Below, piece after piece: positions 15,263-25,968 of a DNA stretch of 31,289 nucleotides. Position numbers and translations under genes: made by a program. The stretch covers positions 1-31,289 of IMG/VR virus record IMGVR_UViG_3300006870_000047; one strand, given 5' to 3'. The notes under the pieces were generated by a model, which was not told where the DNA came from, searched no databases, and saw only the letters and a program-made list of their open reading frames with translations. Origin of the DNA: a virus. How positions within the stretch are numbered: position 1 is the first letter of the stretch; each line of letters starts with the position of its first letter.

Positions 15263-16228
15263 ATGTTACAATATTATGACTTTACGATTAGTAAATCGAC
15301 AACTTGTGATCTTACCATTTGTGACTTGATTGATACCCAATCGGCACCTTCTGGCTCAAACGAGATCACATACGATTTAACTCCACCAGCTTCTCAAGCT
15401 GCAGAGTTTACAGAGATAACTTCTATAGAAGTATCAAAATTTAATGCTTGCGACGATTCATTCACTGAGATTGATTTTACTATTCTTCCTTTGAATGAAG
15501 AAGTAGGTACTATGACTTATAATGTAAGTATTGGTACAGGATCAGGGGGATCGGATGAGGAACAACTAATATGGGCTAACGCTGGTATATCAGCTGATCT
15601 AGATAATATAACTAGCTATCAGTTAACAGTAACTAGGGGGTCTACAGTTCTATACGATATAGATTTCGATACTCCATCTACTACACATACTCACACTTTT
15701 CAAGAAGTCATCGGCCAGAACCCTTCTGTTTTTCAGGAGGATGATGAAGTTCGTTGGGTCATTACATATAGTAATGGTGTAACAACTACTGGTAAATGGG
15801 ATTTTGGCTCAGTTGGAGCAGGAGATGTCGGTGACCCGTCAGATCCAGTCTATGATACTATGACTGTAGATAGCTCTAATGTGTATACATTGGACGCATC
15901 CGATTGTTTAGAGCTCATCACTGATCTTGATTCATTTGGAGATTGGGATGGGATATGGTCAGTTAGACTAAAAGTAAATTATACTGACGCTAGCGGTAAT
16001 GCCAGACATATAATCACTACTCGATGTGCATTCGTTGATTGCGATAATGAGTGTGATGCAGTAAAGGAGATAGCAGAGCTACTCTCTACCGATCCAGACA
16101 AAGCTACAGAGCTTGCTTTTACTAAGCAAATGCTAGAATGGGCAATGGATTGTCATCAGTGTTGCGCAGCATGTGACGCACTGTATTTATATAATAATAG
16201 AATCAAAGGTAATTGTAAGAGTTGTTAA
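15263..16228 (+). CDS. beta-rich virion protein with cysteine-rich C-terminus
   Basis: This 321-residue protein is made mostly of beta-type sequence with acidic, Thr/Ser-rich strands, consistent with two or three immunoglobulin-like domains, as in the preceding gene. A TTCDLTICDL motif near residues 12-22 and a C-terminal cluster (CDNEC, CHQCCAAC, GNCKSC in the last 60 residues) give about a dozen cysteines, very unusual for a cytoplasmically assembled virion protein. The C-terminal cluster surrounds a helix (ATELAFTKQMLEWAMDC). Metal binding or disulfide cross-linking in the finished particle are both possible. The next two genes also encode paired cysteines. Function is unknown. Confidence 0.65.
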   Translation: MLQYYDFTISKSTTCDLTICDLIDTQSAPSGSNEITYDLTPPASQAAEFTEITSIEVSKFNACDDSFTEIDFTILPLNEEVGTMTYNVSIGTGSGGSDEEQLIWANAGISADLDNITSYQLTVTRGSTVLYDIDFDTPSTTHTHTFQEVIGQNPSVFQEDDEVRWVITYSNGVTTTGKWDFGSVGAGDVGDPSDPVYDTMTVDSSNVYTLDASDCLELITDLDSFGDWDGIWSVRLKVNYTDASGNARHIITTRCAFVDCDNECDAVKEIAELLSTDPDKATELAFTKQMLEWAMDCHQCCAACDALYLYNNRIKGNCKSC

Positions 16229-16230
16229 TC

Positions 16231-16410
16231 ATGCTTTACACACTAAAATGTGAATTTGTTGATCGTATGCAAAAGTATGTGAATTACTTTGTATATGGTA
16301 CAACTAAATGTTCATTGCCTACAGAATTGTACGCAATGATTAAACTATTAGAGTGGGAGGATGATTGCACCGATGTTGACATACCCTGCAATTACGAAAA
16401 ATATTTATAA
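16231..16410 (+). CDS. small cysteine-containing protein, unknown
   Basis: The start is placed at ATG 16231, two bases after the upstream stop; a TTG slightly upstream is less likely. The 59-residue product is acidic in its second half and carries four cysteines (KCEF, KCSL, DDCTD, IPCN). It has no signal peptide or membrane segment. It is encoded tightly between two other proteins with paired cysteines and probably works with them, perhaps as a small tail or baseplate component. Its short length lowers certainty, but the spacing on both sides fits a real gene. Confidence 0.6.
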   Translation: MLYTLKCEFVDRMQKYVNYFVYGTTKCSLPTELYAMIKLLEWEDDCTDVDIPCNYEKYL

Positions 16411-16412
16411 TT

Positions 16413-16967
16413 ATGTGTAATGATTGTATTACTAGAGATGAGGTAAAGAGCCTCATGTCTTCGTATGGGACTCCAGTAGGAGCTCAGCTCTTTGTTGGGG
16501 CAGCGGAGTTACAATATTTTGATTCAACAGGAAAGGGTTTAGCTAATTCAGCATGGAGATGTTGGGCTATTCAAAACGGTAGTAACGGAACAGAGGATGC
16601 CAGAGGTAAATTCTTCGTAGGATATAGCTCCGGGGATTCTGATTTCGGTACAGCAGATGGTACAGGAGGGTCTAAAACATTTACTCTTGATGCTGCTAAC
16701 CTACCGGATCACCAGCACCACATTTTCGATACATCTGCTAACGGAACAGATACAGCAGATTTAACTACTTCGTTAGACGATCATAACAGCGGAACTTCAG
16801 CTGCCTATATTCAAGTAGGTAATGATCAGACTAGCGGTGCTCCAACTGCATACCCAGGTGCTAAAACAGGTTACCCTGTGGAAACCAATGGGACAGCTAA
16901 ATCACACATTCCTCCCTTTATGGTACGTATTCCAGTTGAGAAGATCTGTGCCGACTATACACTTTAA
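16413..16967 (+). CDS. short tail-collar-like / receptor-binding protein
   Basis: The 184-residue protein resembles the C-terminal part of phage tail-collar proteins (gp12-like, Pfam Phage_Collar type). Visible features are WAIQNG (residues 51-56), an EDARGKFFVGYSSGD segment (61-75) corresponding to the usual DLRGRFIVG motif, GGSKTFTLDAANLPDHQHH (85-103) with the His cluster that in related spikes holds a metal ion, and the closing KSHIPPFMVRIPVEKI (163-178), matching the common PPYYTLAFIIKI ending. Such proteins bind surface glycans or outer-membrane proteins at the tail tip. It starts MCNDC, a CxxC unit shared in style with the two previous genes. The family assignment is good; the receptor is unknown. 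Confidence 0.8.
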   Translation: MCNDCITRDEVKSLMSSYGTPVGAQLFVGAAELQYFDSTGKGLANSAWRCWAIQNGSNGTEDARGKFFVGYSSGDSDFGTADGTGGSKTFTLDAANLPDHQHHIFDTSANGTDTADLTTSLDDHNSGTSAAYIQVGNDQTSGAPTAYPGAKTGYPVETNGTAKSHIPPFMVRIPVEKICADYTL

Positions 16968-16988
16968 GAACTACAAAATAAACTAATC

Positions 16989-17213
16989 ATGAAATACCAA
17001 TTTAATTTAACACCTGCTCAACTCAAGTTGATTGTTGATGCGCTTCAAGCAAAATCAAATGAGTTCAACGGATTTGCACAACTAATGGTTCAAGCTGCTC
17101 AAGCTCAAGAGGCTGCTCTTAATGCAGCACCAAAAACCATTGAAGAAGTTGTAGAAACTGATGAAGAGATTACAGAAGTTGAGGAGCAGGAAACAAAAAA
17201 CGAAACTGAATAA
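16989..17213 (+). CDS. small acidic coiled-coil protein, unknown
   Basis: The 74-residue protein has an N-terminal helical region ([19 protein letters not shown], residues 8-26) followed by an Ala/Gln helix and then an acidic tail of Glu, Thr and Val repeats ([20 protein letters not shown]). It starts at ATG 16989 after an A-rich leader and ends eleven bases before the giant fibre gene. The layout suggests a helper of the fibre, such as an assembly chaperone or a small trimerising adaptor, but no homologue is recognised. Confidence 0.6.
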   Translation: MKYQFNLTPAQLKLIVDALQAKSNEFNGFAQLMVQAAQAQEAALNAAPKTIEEVVETDEEITEVEEQETKNETE

Positions 17214-17224
17214 TCTCATATAAA

Positions 17225-20200
17225 ATGAGCCATCCTTTTTATTTTTTAGATGAAAGCAGCATTTTTAAACGCAGAAATGCGTTGGATGCTGATGGTAATA
17301 TTAATATTACCGAACATATTATTGATCTGATTGATCAATATGCTCCTACGGGTGGCGGAGGAGGCGGTGATACTTCAATTATGACCGTCAACCTTAATGG
17401 TACAGTAACGCATGATGATGGTACTGGAAATTTAACTGTATTCCAATCTGGTTGGACTACGGTTACTGATAATCTAGATGGAACGGCAACCTTTGAGTAC
17501 CCTAACGGTACTCAGGTTGACCTGACTCTAGACCAAGTATTAAGTGTTAATAGTCAGACAGGTAATGTAACATTGACTACAGATAATATATCCGAAGGGG
17601 TAAGTAATCTGTATTTCACTGATTTACGAGTATCTAGTAACGCCGATGTCGGCGCTAACACTACTGCTAGGCATACCCACAGTAATAAAGCTATATTAGA
17701 CTCAATTACTTCTGTGGGATCGGGAGATATTATAACATCTCTCGAAAGATCCAAACTTTCAGGCATTGAATACAATGCTAAAAACAACACCGTATCAAAT
17801 CTTGGCAGCGGGGCAGGACTTTATAAACAACAGACTGGTTCAGACTTTGAGTTTAAAACTCTTACGGGTAGTGGGCTAATCAGCATTGTTAGTGGGTCTA
17901 ATACCGTTGACGTTACTACATCTGCCGAAGCAAACACTGCTTCTAATATAGGTGCAGGAATTGGAATTTTTAAACAGAAGTCAGGAGTAGATTTAGAACT
18001 TCGTTCCTTGAATGGAGCAGACTCTAAAATCACAGTGGCTCTTGATGGAACGGATAACATTGATATTGGTTTTGGTACAGTAAACCTAAATGATATAGCA
18101 GATATCGACGACTCTGCTAAAGCAAATGATTACGTACTTACATATAATAGTACATCTGGTGACTGGGAAGCAAAGGCTAACCCCGGCGCTACTGTAACAG
18201 CATCTTATGGTACTATTACAGATGGTACTAATCCAACAACTGCTGTTGGAACAGACACGTTCAAACTGATGTCTAGCGACTCCACAGTAACTATTGTTAC
18301 TGAAAATGATAATGGAGCACATGGAGATCATGCTAACTTTACTGTCAATCAAGCAAATATTAACTCAGCCTCTATCAATAACGACGCTGGGTTTATTAGT
18401 GGTGTGGCTTGGGGTGATATTACTGGGACTTTGTCTAGTCAAACTGATTTACAAAGTGCGCTGAATGGAAAGTCCGACACTTCTCACACGCACGCTTCTT
18501 CAGTTATCACTTATGATAACGGGGTCAGCGGTCTTACTGCTACTAATGTTAAGGCTGCGATAGATGAGCTAGCGGTCGATTTTCATACTCATGCTAATAA
18601 AGCTGTTCTAGACGGTATCTCTTCTGGGGATATTACAAACTGGGACACAGCATTTGGATGGGGAGATCACTCAGCTCAAGGTTATCTAACAGCCATGGCT
18701 GTATATAATAGCGATTCTTTAGTTAGTACAAGAACTAAGCTTAACTTCTATAATGGAACAGCCACTACCGCCGTCGTTACAGATGACGGAGGAACAGGAA
18801 GTGCTGATATAACATTCAACGTTGTTCCGGGATCAATTAATACCGGAGACTTGAACAATAATGCTAACTTTGTAACTCAAACTGAGTTTGATAACAACTT
18901 AGCAGGAACAAATAACACAACTTCTTTCACGCCTACGCTTGCCCATCACCCTGCTACTAAAGCATGGGTTGAATCTCAGATTACGGCTAGTACAGGAATT
19001 GACAATATCTCCGAAGCTGATGATACTGATATTACTACACCATCCACAGGGCAAATACTCATTTATGATGGTACGGACTCTTGGGATAATGTATCAATGT
19101 CTGGTGGAGCTACTATTAACTCCTCAGGAGTTGTTACTCTTACTAACAGTTCTGTTACAGGACAACAACTTACTGGACTAAATGTGGCTTCTGGTGGTTC
19201 CATCACAGGAACAGATACTATCAAACAAGCTTTTGGTAAACTTTCTCATGATCAAAGCGACTTAATTACTCTTAGTGGAGTATCGAGAGGAGCTACAGAC
19301 TTAGCTACTTTTACAGGAACAACAATTCCTGATAATAGAACTATAAAAGAAGCTATACAAGATTTAGAAACGGCTGTAGAATCCGCCGCTGGCGGAGGGA
19401 TTACTGCTGCATATTCATTTATGACAGACGGTGCAACTACATCTACAGCAGCAGGAAATGATACTTTTGAGTTTAGATCAGCTAACAACGCTATCACAGT
19501 AGCGGTTACTAATGATGATGCAACATATAATGATAACTTATTACTCACATTCAATGTAGGTAATGTAGATCATGACTCACTATCTGGCTTTGTAGGTAAC
19601 GAACACATCAATCACGGAAGTGTTAGTATCACTGCTGGTACTGGACTTGACGGAGGAGGAGATATTACAACATCAAGAACTCTTAACATTTCAACAACTG
19701 GAGTGTCTGCTAATTCTTATGGAGCAGCAGGAACAGTTCCTACGTTTACAGTTAATGCGCAAGGTCAGTTGACCACTGCGTCTGATGTTGCTATCTCAAT
19801 TACTGAATCACAGATTAGCGATCTCCAGTCTTATGCTTTAGCATCACATACTCATTCAGGATTTAATAGAGCAACTTCTGCTTTAACCGGGGCAGATGTA
19901 TTTGATGATTTTATTGTAACTAATGGAATTACTACTGGTATTTCTACTAGAACAATGACATTAGCTGATCTTGGTTATACAGGAGATACTAATGCAAACG
20001 AATATACTCACCCAACAGGTGACGGTAACTTACATGTTCCAGCAAATAGTACAACCAATGCCGGCAAGGTTCTTACTGCTAGTAGTACTGCCGGAGTATA
20101 TACATGGGAAACTCCTACATCTGGGGTAACTGACCATACATTACTAAGTAACATTGGTACAAACACACATGCTCAGATTGATAGTCATATTGCAGATTCA

Positions 20201-23200
20201 ACAATTCACTTTACGCAAGCTGCGATAAGTATTACTGAATCTCAAATTAGTGATTTACAAGACCCAGTTACTTTAGCGGGAACACCTGATTATTTAACAT
20301 TATCAGGACAAGAAATAACACTTGGTCAAATTGACCTTGTTGCTGACGTTACTGGAAATCTGCCAGTTGGTAATCTTAACTCTGGAACAGGAGCTACAGG
20401 TTCTACATTTTGGGCAGGTGATGGTACATGGAAAGCTGTTGATGCTTTTACCATGACAGTTGGTGGCGACGCTGGATCAGACCAGACAGTAAATAGTGGA
20501 GACTTGCTCGATATTACTACTGGTACTGCAATCACTACTACGGTATCTAAGGCGTTAACTACTGTTACTCTCGATATTGATCTTGACGATACTGCCGTGA
20601 CTCCCGGATTATACGGAGGAGCTTCTCAAGTAGCAACTTTTACAGTTGACCAACAAGGAAGACTTACTGCCGCCGGAAACGCGAGTATTGATCATGGAAG
20701 TATAACAGGGTTAAGTGACGACGATCACACACAGTATGCTTTACTTGCTGGACGAGCTGGAGGACAAACGCTAATTGGTGGAACAGGAGTTGGAGACAAC
20801 TTATTATTCCAAACCACTTCAAATGCATCTAAAGGATCGTACAGATTCTCAGAACTAACAACTAACGGGTTTGTTAAAACGACAGGGGCTAATGGAACAT
20901 TAAGTGTTTCAGCAAATGTTGATTTAGCAAGTGAAGTCACCGGCAATTTACCAGTGGGTAATTTGAACAGCGGTTCTGGAGCAAGCTCCTCTACATTTTG
21001 GAGGGGAGACGGTACATGGGCAGCACCTTCATATCCGTTTAGTAACTTTACTTTAGGGAGTGATAGCGGTGTTGATGTAACAGTTAATGACGCAGACTTA
21101 ATAGACGTAGTAGGCGGAACTGGCATTACAGGAACGGTATCTAAAGCAGCTACAACTGCAACAGTTAGTTTAGCGCTTGATGATACGTCTGTAGTTGCAG
21201 GAAACTACGGATCTGTTTCGCAATCACTAAATATCACAGTTGATGCTCAAGGTAGACTTACTGGTGCTACAGCTAATAATATATTGATTGCCTCAACACA
21301 AGTTACAGACCTTCAAGAGTTTGTAGAAGATACAATGTCTACTACAATAACAAGTGCTGATAGTACTATTTCTACATCATATGATGATGGTGCCGGAACA
21401 CTTAGTCTAACAGTCAATGAGGCTCTTGTAGACCATAACTCTCTTAATAATTTAACAACTGGTGATCCGCATACTCAGTACTCACTGATTGCATCTGGAG
21501 CAGGCGCTCCTGTAACAACTCCTTCAAGAGTTGGTTTGATATATGTGGATACAACAGGAGATGAGATTTATATCTCGGACGATACTACTGCATCAGGAGA
21601 TTGGCAAAATGTAAGTACTGGTGGAGGTGGAATATCTACTATTGCTGCCGCAACTGATACTGACATCACAACTCCTCTTACTGCTCATATGTTATTATAT
21701 GATGGTACGGATAGTTGGGATAATGTTGCCATGTCTGGTGACGCTACCATTGCAAATACTGGGGCAGTAACATTAGCTAACTCTGGCATAACACCCGGAA
21801 GTTACGGATCAACATCCTTTATTCCTACTTTCACAGTAGACTCTAAAGGTAGATTGACTGCTGCTGGAAACTCCTCATTAGAACTTTGGAAAACAATTAT
21901 TGCTGATTCTGGTAGCAACCATAATGCTGGTGGAAATGACACTCTTGAATTGGTTGGAGGAGATGCTATATCTACTGCAAATACATTTATTGGTAATCAT
22001 ACAACTACTTTTAATCTTGACATAGCTAAGCAAACAGAAGCATCTAGTGTTGACGGTGCGCTTGACTGGTTAGTATTAGAAGCCGCTGGTGGTACAGTTT
22101 ATAAAGTACACCCTGACGATCTTGGCGCTGGAAGTGGACTAAACAACGTAGTTGAAGATACCACTCCTCAACTTGGTGGAGAACTAGATGCGTTATCTAA
22201 TCCTATTACTAATCTTGATCATATTGGTTTTGATCTTGCCGCTGCCTATACAGTAGGGCAAGGCGAATTAGCATGGAACGCTGATGAAGAAACATTAGAC
22301 CTTGGACAAAACGGTGCTACATTACAGATAGGACAAGAGATACACTACCATGTTAGAAATAATTCTGGCGTTGATATTTCTGATGGAGAAGCTGTAATGT
22401 TTACAGGAACAATTGGCGCAAGTGGGAGAATAACAGTAGCCGCATTTGATAACGACGGAGTTACTTCTCCTGAGTATTTTATAGGAATTGCTACTGAAGA
22501 TATTACGAACGGAACAGATGGAAAAGTAACACACTTTGGTAAAATTCGAGGTATTGATACCACAGGAACTCCTTATAGTGAGTCTTGGTCAGACGGAGAT
22601 TTAATTTATGCTGATGCTACTACTCCGGGCGCGCTTACTAATGTACAGCCTTCTGCACCTAGTATGAAAGCAGCTGTTGCATTGGTTATTTATGCAAATG
22701 CTACTACTGGTTCATTATTTGTAAGATCAGAGGTTAATGAAGGAATACACGATTTACATGATGTAAATATTACATCTATTGGGGACAATGAAATTCTTAC
22801 ATATGATAATGCTTCAAGTACGTGGATCAACGAAACACTTGCGGAGGCAGGAATATCAGCAGTAGGACATACTCATGCTACAAGTGATATTACTTCAGGA
22901 ACATTTGCCGATGCTAGAATATCTTCTTCCTCTGTTACACAACACGCAGGAGATATTAATATCGGTGATTTAGGAAATGTTAGCGCTACCGCAGCATCTC
23001 CTAGCGAAGTATTAACTTGGTCGGGGTCTAACTGGTATCCAGATTTAGTAGCAGCTTTAGGCGTAACGTTTGATAATACTACTTCTGGATTAACTGCAAC
23101 TACAGTACAAGCAGCTTTAGATGAAATTGATGGTAACGTTGATGGACTTGTAAGTGATGCTGTATATGGAGTAAGCTGGAATGGAGTAACAACTATAGCA

Positions 23201-23770
23201 GCCAGTAAAAATGCTGTGTACGATAAAATAGAAGATGTTGTCGGAGATGTGTTTAATAACACATTAGCAATAGGAGCGTCTGGCGGAGCTAACCTTGGTT
23301 CAATGACTAATCCTATTTATACTGATAACTCTAATGTAAAATCATTACTTGAAGAAGTTGCTGATGAGGCGACTACTGAAAGATTATCCATATACTGTGT
23401 AGATGGTGCAACAGATGTTGATACGGCAGGAGATGGAAATGGATATATTTTAATACCAAATGGTGTAACAGGAAATATTATTGAAGTAGGAGCAAGTTTT
23501 GTCACTGCTGGTACAGGTGATAATACTGGTACAACTGATATACAAATTGCAAGAATAAGAAGCGGTAGTTCTGTAGATGTTCTTTCAACAAAACTGACAA
23601 TAGACGCTACTGAAACCAATTCTTCTACTGCTGCTACAGCCGCAGTAATAAATACAGCAAATGATGACGTTCAAGAGTGGGATATGCTTAGAATTGACAT
23701 AGATGCAGTGTCGTCTGTGACAACTGGAAGTATGCCTGAAGGACTCTTGGTTTACGTTATAATTAACTAA
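17225..23770 (+). CDS. giant repetitive tail fibre protein
   Basis: This 2181-residue protein is the largest in the window and almost certainly a tail fibre or appendage. A short N-terminal attachment region is followed by a six-glycine hinge (residues 43-48), then a long repetitive beta-type shaft. Four copies of an FTVDxxGRLT-type unit start near residues 841, 1139, 1337 and 1536; two [12 protein letters not shown] units lie near 1043 and 1239; two TDITTP...YDGTDSWDN units near 601 and 1479; two [10 protein letters not shown] units near 857 and 1001. SHTHA-type His repeats occur near 420. Such units are widespread in fibres of marine and gut phages. From about 1700 a [12 protein letters not shown]...GIDTTG module occurs, and the last 125 residues form a separate C-terminal domain, probably the receptor-binding or trimerising tip. 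No intramolecular chaperone or enzyme motif was recognised. Confidence 0.92.
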   Translation: MSHPFYFLDESSIFKRRNALDADGNINITEHIIDLIDQYAPTGGGGGGDTSIMTVNLNGTVTHDDGTGNLTVFQSGWTTVTDNLDGTATFEYPNGTQVDLTLDQVLSVNSQTGNVTLTTDNISEGVSNLYFTDLRVSSNADVGANTTARHTHSNKAILDSITSVGSGDIITSLERSKLSGIEYNAKNNTVSNLGSGAGLYKQQTGSDFEFKTLTGSGLISIVSGSNTVDVTTSAEANTASNIGAGIGIFKQKSGVDLELRSLNGADSKITVALDGTDNIDIGFGTVNLNDIADIDDSAKANDYVLTYNSTSGDWEAKANPGATVTASYGTITDGTNPTTAVGTDTFKLMSSDSTVTIVTENDNGAHGDHANFTVNQANINSASINNDAGFISGVAWGDITGTLSSQTDLQSALNGKSDTSHTHASSVITYDNGVSGLTATNVKAAIDELAVDFHTHANKAVLDGISSGDITNWDTAFGWGDHSAQGYLTAMAVYNSDSLVSTRTKLNFYNGTATTAVVTDDGGTGSADITFNVVPGSINTGDLNNNANFVTQTEFDNNLAGTNNTTSFTPTLAHHPATKAWVESQITASTGIDNISEADDTDITTPSTGQILIYDGTDSWDNVSMSGGATINSSGVVTLTNSSVTGQQLTGLNVASGGSITGTDTIKQAFGKLSHDQSDLITLSGVSRGATDLATFTGTTIPDNRTIKEAIQDLETAVESAAGGGITAAYSFMTDGATTSTAAGNDTFEFRSANNAITVAVTNDDATYNDNLLLTFNVGNVDHDSLSGFVGNEHINHGSVSITAGTGLDGGGDITTSRTLNISTTGVSANSYGAAGTVPTFTVNAQGQLTTASDVAISITESQISDLQSYALASHTHSGFNRATSALTGADVFDDFIVTNGITTGISTRTMTLADLGYTGDTNANEYTHPTGDGNLHVPANSTTNAGKVLTASSTAGVYTWETPTSGVTDHTLLSNIGTNTHAQIDSHIADSTIHFTQAAISITESQISDLQDPVTLAGTPDYLTLSGQEITLGQIDLVADVTGNLPVGNLNSGTGATGSTFWAGDGTWKAVDAFTMTVGGDAGSDQTVNSGDLLDITTGTAITTTVSKALTTVTLDIDLDDTAVTPGLYGGASQVATFTVDQQGRLTAAGNASIDHGSITGLSDDDHTQYALLAGRAGGQTLIGGTGVGDNLLFQTTSNASKGSYRFSELTTNGFVKTTGANGTLSVSANVDLASEVTGNLPVGNLNSGSGASSSTFWRGDGTWAAPSYPFSNFTLGSDSGVDVTVNDADLIDVVGGTGITGTVSKAATTATVSLALDDTSVVAGNYGSVSQSLNITVDAQGRLTGATANNILIASTQVTDLQEFVEDTMSTTITSADSTISTSYDDGAGTLSLTVNEALVDHNSLNNLTTGDPHTQYSLIASGAGAPVTTPSRVGLIYVDTTGDEIYISDDTTASGDWQNVSTGGGGISTIAAATDTDITTPLTAHMLLYDGTDSWDNVAMSGDATIANTGAVTLANSGITPGSYGSTSFIPTFTVDSKGRLTAAGNSSLELWKTIIADSGSNHNAGGNDTLELVGGDAISTANTFIGNHTTTFNLDIAKQTEASSVDGALDWLVLEAAGGTVYKVHPDDLGAGSGLNNVVEDTTPQLGGELDALSNPITNLDHIGFDLAAAYTVGQGELAWNADEETLDLGQNGATLQIGQEIHYHVRNNSGVDISDGEAVMFTGTIGASGRITVAAFDNDGVTSPEYFIGIATEDITNGTDGKVTHFGKIRGIDTTGTPYSESWSDGDLIYADATTPGALTNVQPSAPSMKAAVALVIYANATTGSLFVRSEVNEGIHDLHDVNITSIGDNEILTYDNASSTWINETLAEAGISAVGHTHATSDITSGTFADARISSSSVTQHAGDINIGDLGNVSATAASPSEVLTWSGSNWYPDLVAALGVTFDNTTSGLTATTVQAALDEIDGNVDGLVSDAVYGVSWNGVTTIAASKNAVYDKIEDVVGDVFNNTLAIGASGGANLGSMTNPIYTDNSNVKSLLEEVADEATTERLSIYCVDGATDVDTAGDGNGYILIPNGVTGNIIEVGASFVTAGTGDNTGTTDIQIARIRSGSSVDVLSTKLTIDATETNSSTAATAAVINTANDDVQEWDMLRIDIDAVSSVTTGSMPEGLLVYVIIN

Positions 23771-23775
23771 TAACA

Positions 23776-24216
23776 ATGACTAAACAAGAACTTTTAAACA
23801 AGCTTGATACTAACCCTTTGATTGTGGAAAAAGGCTCTCTTGTTCTTAGAGATACAATTAATGGTGTTAAAAAATACACCATTGAAGTCCAGATGGCAGA
23901 TATTAATGGTAAAAGGACCCTACGTTCCAAAACATATATCGTATATATTAATGATGAAGGAGGGGTGAATGAATCTGCTTATTTGGATAAAGAGCTTACG
24001 GAAGCTATTCCAAAAGATCTAATTTCATATCTCAATGCTAATTTTGTAACATATGAAATTATGGATATGTTGATTGAAAATAAATATTATTCTATAAAAG
24101 GAATAATTAAAGAAAATGATGGTACATTCTCTAACAAGATGTACATTATATGCAAGGAGAGTGATAACTCGATTAGTCATGGAGAATTAAAAGATTACGG
24201 AAATGGCGTGGTATAA
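23776..24216 (+). CDS. hypothetical protein following the giant fibre
   Basis: The 146-residue protein starts five bases after the fibre stop codon. It has mixed charged helix and strand sequence, with segments such as KKYTIEVQMADINGKRTL (residues 33-50) and a C-terminal GTFSNKMYIICKESDN stretch. There is no signal peptide or membrane segment. Its location between the fibre and an adhesin suggests a fibre-assembly or adaptor role, but no known fibre-assembly family is recognised. The end overlaps the next gene by fourteen bases. Confidence 0.65.
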   Translation: MTKQELLNKLDTNPLIVEKGSLVLRDTINGVKKYTIEVQMADINGKRTLRSKTYIVYINDEGGVNESAYLDKELTEAIPKDLISYLNANFVTYEIMDMLIENKYYSIKGIIKENDGTFSNKMYIICKESDNSISHGELKDYGNGVV

Positions 24217-25273
24217 TGAATCATGGACATATCGTGTTAAGATAATAATTCAGTCAAGTCAAATAAATTCTGATTTGATTGATTTTCCTGTATATCTAAG
24301 AGGAAGTGATTTCGGTGCTTCTGTATATATAAACGCTAAGTCAGCAGCAGAGGATTTTAGATTCACTAAAGCTGATGAGACTACAGAGTTACCTTTTGAA
24401 ATTGTTAGTTATAATAGTGGTACAAATGAGTTTGAAATCCATGTTAAAGTAGATTTCATCAGTAATTCTTCTGACACGATCATTTATTTGTATTATGGAA
24501 ACGCTGGCGCATCTGCTTATGCTGTTACAGATACATATGGTAGAAATGCAGTGTGGTCTGATTATGTATTGGTTACTCATGACGGAGGAGCTACAGTTGA
24601 TTCAACAGGCACTCATACATTAACTGCTAACGGAGGGTTAGTATCTGGAGGAGTTTCGTCACCTACTGGTTCAGGAACAAACTACAGTAGTGTTAGTAAA
24701 TATGTAAATATAGGAGCCAACAACCTTAATATAAATAATGATTTTACAATAACTACTTGGTTAGATATAGATACGGATAAAAATCAAAATGTTATACTTG
24801 CATCGGGAAACAGCATAGTAAGTCCTCCGGGGTATTGGATGTTTATAAATAGGACATCTGTTTCTAATGGATTATCTATGCAATTAGACAATGGTCCTGG
24901 CGGAGCACTTTTTGCACCAGACGGTACTAACACTGTTGCTGCGTCTGATGGATGGAAAAAAGTTGCTATTGTAAGAAACGGAAACGACTACGAATTATTT
25001 ATAGACGGGGCATCTGTTGATAGCAAAACTGAAACTATATCTGGACTCAACGCCGTTGATGATATACTAATTGGAAAACTTAATTATGGTACATCCGTCT
25101 ATTTAGAAGGCTCACTGTCTGAGTTAAGATTAATACAGGATACTAAATCATCAGATTGGATTACTACAGAATTTAATAATCAAAACTCCCCGTCTACTTT
25201 TTATTCAGTAGGTGCTGAGGAAACAAATGGTGGAGGACCAACGTTTAAACCAAGAGTAAATTGGTTTATGTAA
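24203..25273 (+). CDS. DUF2341 + LamG/concanavalin-like domain adhesin
   Basis: This 356-residue protein opens with NESWTYRVKIII (residues 5-16), DFPVYLRGSDF (27-37), a DFRFTKADETTELPFEI segment (51-67) and IIYLYYGN (93-100), which together match the DUF2341 family found in secreted and surface proteins. From about residue 155 to 335 there is a LamG/concanavalin-like jelly-roll, shown by FTITTWLDID, GWKKVAIVRNGNDYELFIDG and a closing GSLSELRLIQ, the usual ending of Laminin_G_3 domains. The pair suggests a carbohydrate-binding virion protein that cooperates with the neighbouring fibre in host recognition. The family calls are by motif recognition. The C-terminal 20 residues (GGGPTFKPRVNWFM) may be an attachment tail. 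Confidence 0.8.
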   Translation: MAWYNESWTYRVKIIIQSSQINSDLIDFPVYLRGSDFGASVYINAKSAAEDFRFTKADETTELPFEIVSYNSGTNEFEIHVKVDFISNSSDTIIYLYYGNAGASAYAVTDTYGRNAVWSDYVLVTHDGGATVDSTGTHTLTANGGLVSGGVSSPTGSGTNYSSVSKYVNIGANNLNINNDFTITTWLDIDTDKNQNVILASGNSIVSPPGYWMFINRTSVSNGLSMQLDNGPGGALFAPDGTNTVAASDGWKKVAIVRNGNDYELFIDGASVDSKTETISGLNAVDDILIGKLNYGTSVYLEGSLSELRLIQDTKSSDWITTEFNNQNSPSTFYSVGAEETNGGGPTFKPRVNWFM

Positions 25274-25968
25274 TGGAAAAGTGGATAATTATCATGCTAA
25301 CAACTTTTTTGCTCATTTCGATGAAGATGTGTTCTAATAAGAACGATCACATTCAATCTATTATAGATTACAATACTGTACGAGTAGATTCTTTTAAGAA
25401 TGAACTAGAACAGATGGAGTATCGGATTTATGCGAAAGACCAGACTCTTGATAATCTGAGAAAGATTAATGGAAAGAAATACTATGAACTGAAAAAAGAT
25501 TTAAAAGTGAGAGACATCAAGATTAAAAACTTGGTGTCCCTTACTGAATTTCAAGCCAAGTTTGGCGGGAAAATAACAATAGAGAATACATTCAAGCAAG
25601 ATACTATGTATCTGTATTTGCCTATTGATGATATTGTAAAATTTGATGATGGATATTTATCTGCTGATCTCATGGTTGAGAACCAGAAGCTTGTACTACC
25701 TTATACATATAAGCCCGGAGACATCTTTATAGATCAGTATTACAAACGACCCGGCTTTTTAAAGTCGAAACAACTAATGACATCTATTAGATTTCAAAAT
25801 CCGAATGTAGATGTTGTTAATACTGACGTAGTTGTAAATCAACCCGAACTTAAATTTGTTATGGGTATAGGTGGAGGCGGGTCAGTTATATCACATGACG
25901 GGCAAATATTTTTAAAACCAAGCTTGGGGATATATGCATTGTATCCCTTAATAAAAATACAAAGATAA
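25273..25968 (+). CDS. membrane-anchored coiled-coil protein, spanin-like (lysis cassette)
   Basis: ATG 25273 overlaps the upstream stop by one base. The 231-residue protein has an N-terminal membrane segment (WIIIMLTTFLLISMKM, residues 4-19), then a charged coiled coil (about 28-75, with NELEQMEYRIYAKDQTL) and a beta-rich C-terminal domain. This inner-membrane-anchor plus periplasmic coiled-coil plan is that of an i-spanin or Rz-like protein, and the neighbours are a holin candidate and an endolysin. Cys20 follows the membrane segment but the preceding SMKM is a poor lipobox. The C-terminal domain is longer than in classical Rz, so it could span the periplasm alone as a unimolecular spanin. 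The assignment is from architecture and context. Confidence 0.55.
   Translation: MEKWIIIMLTTFLLISMKMCSNKNDHIQSIIDYNTVRVDSFKNELEQMEYRIYAKDQTLDNLRKINGKKYYELKKDLKVRDIKIKNLVSLTEFQAKFGGKITIENTFKQDTMYLYLPIDDIVKFDDGYLSADLMVENQKLVLPYTYKPGDIFIDQYYKRPGFLKSKQLMTSIRFQNPNVDVVNTDVVVNQPELKFVMGIGGGGSVISHDGQIFLKPSLGIYALYPLIKIQR

Noticed and set aside
20725-21126. Open frame of 133 codons on the minus strand inside the giant fibre gene (and many similar ones elsewhere on the minus strand).
   Set aside because: It lies wholly inside a strongly supported + strand gene, has Pro/Ser/Val/Leu-rich composition expected of the antisense of Thr/Gly/Ser repeats, and no motif.
17225-23770. Diversity-generating retroelement acting on the fibre.
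   Set aside because: No reverse transcriptase gene and no template/variable repeat pair were found in the window.
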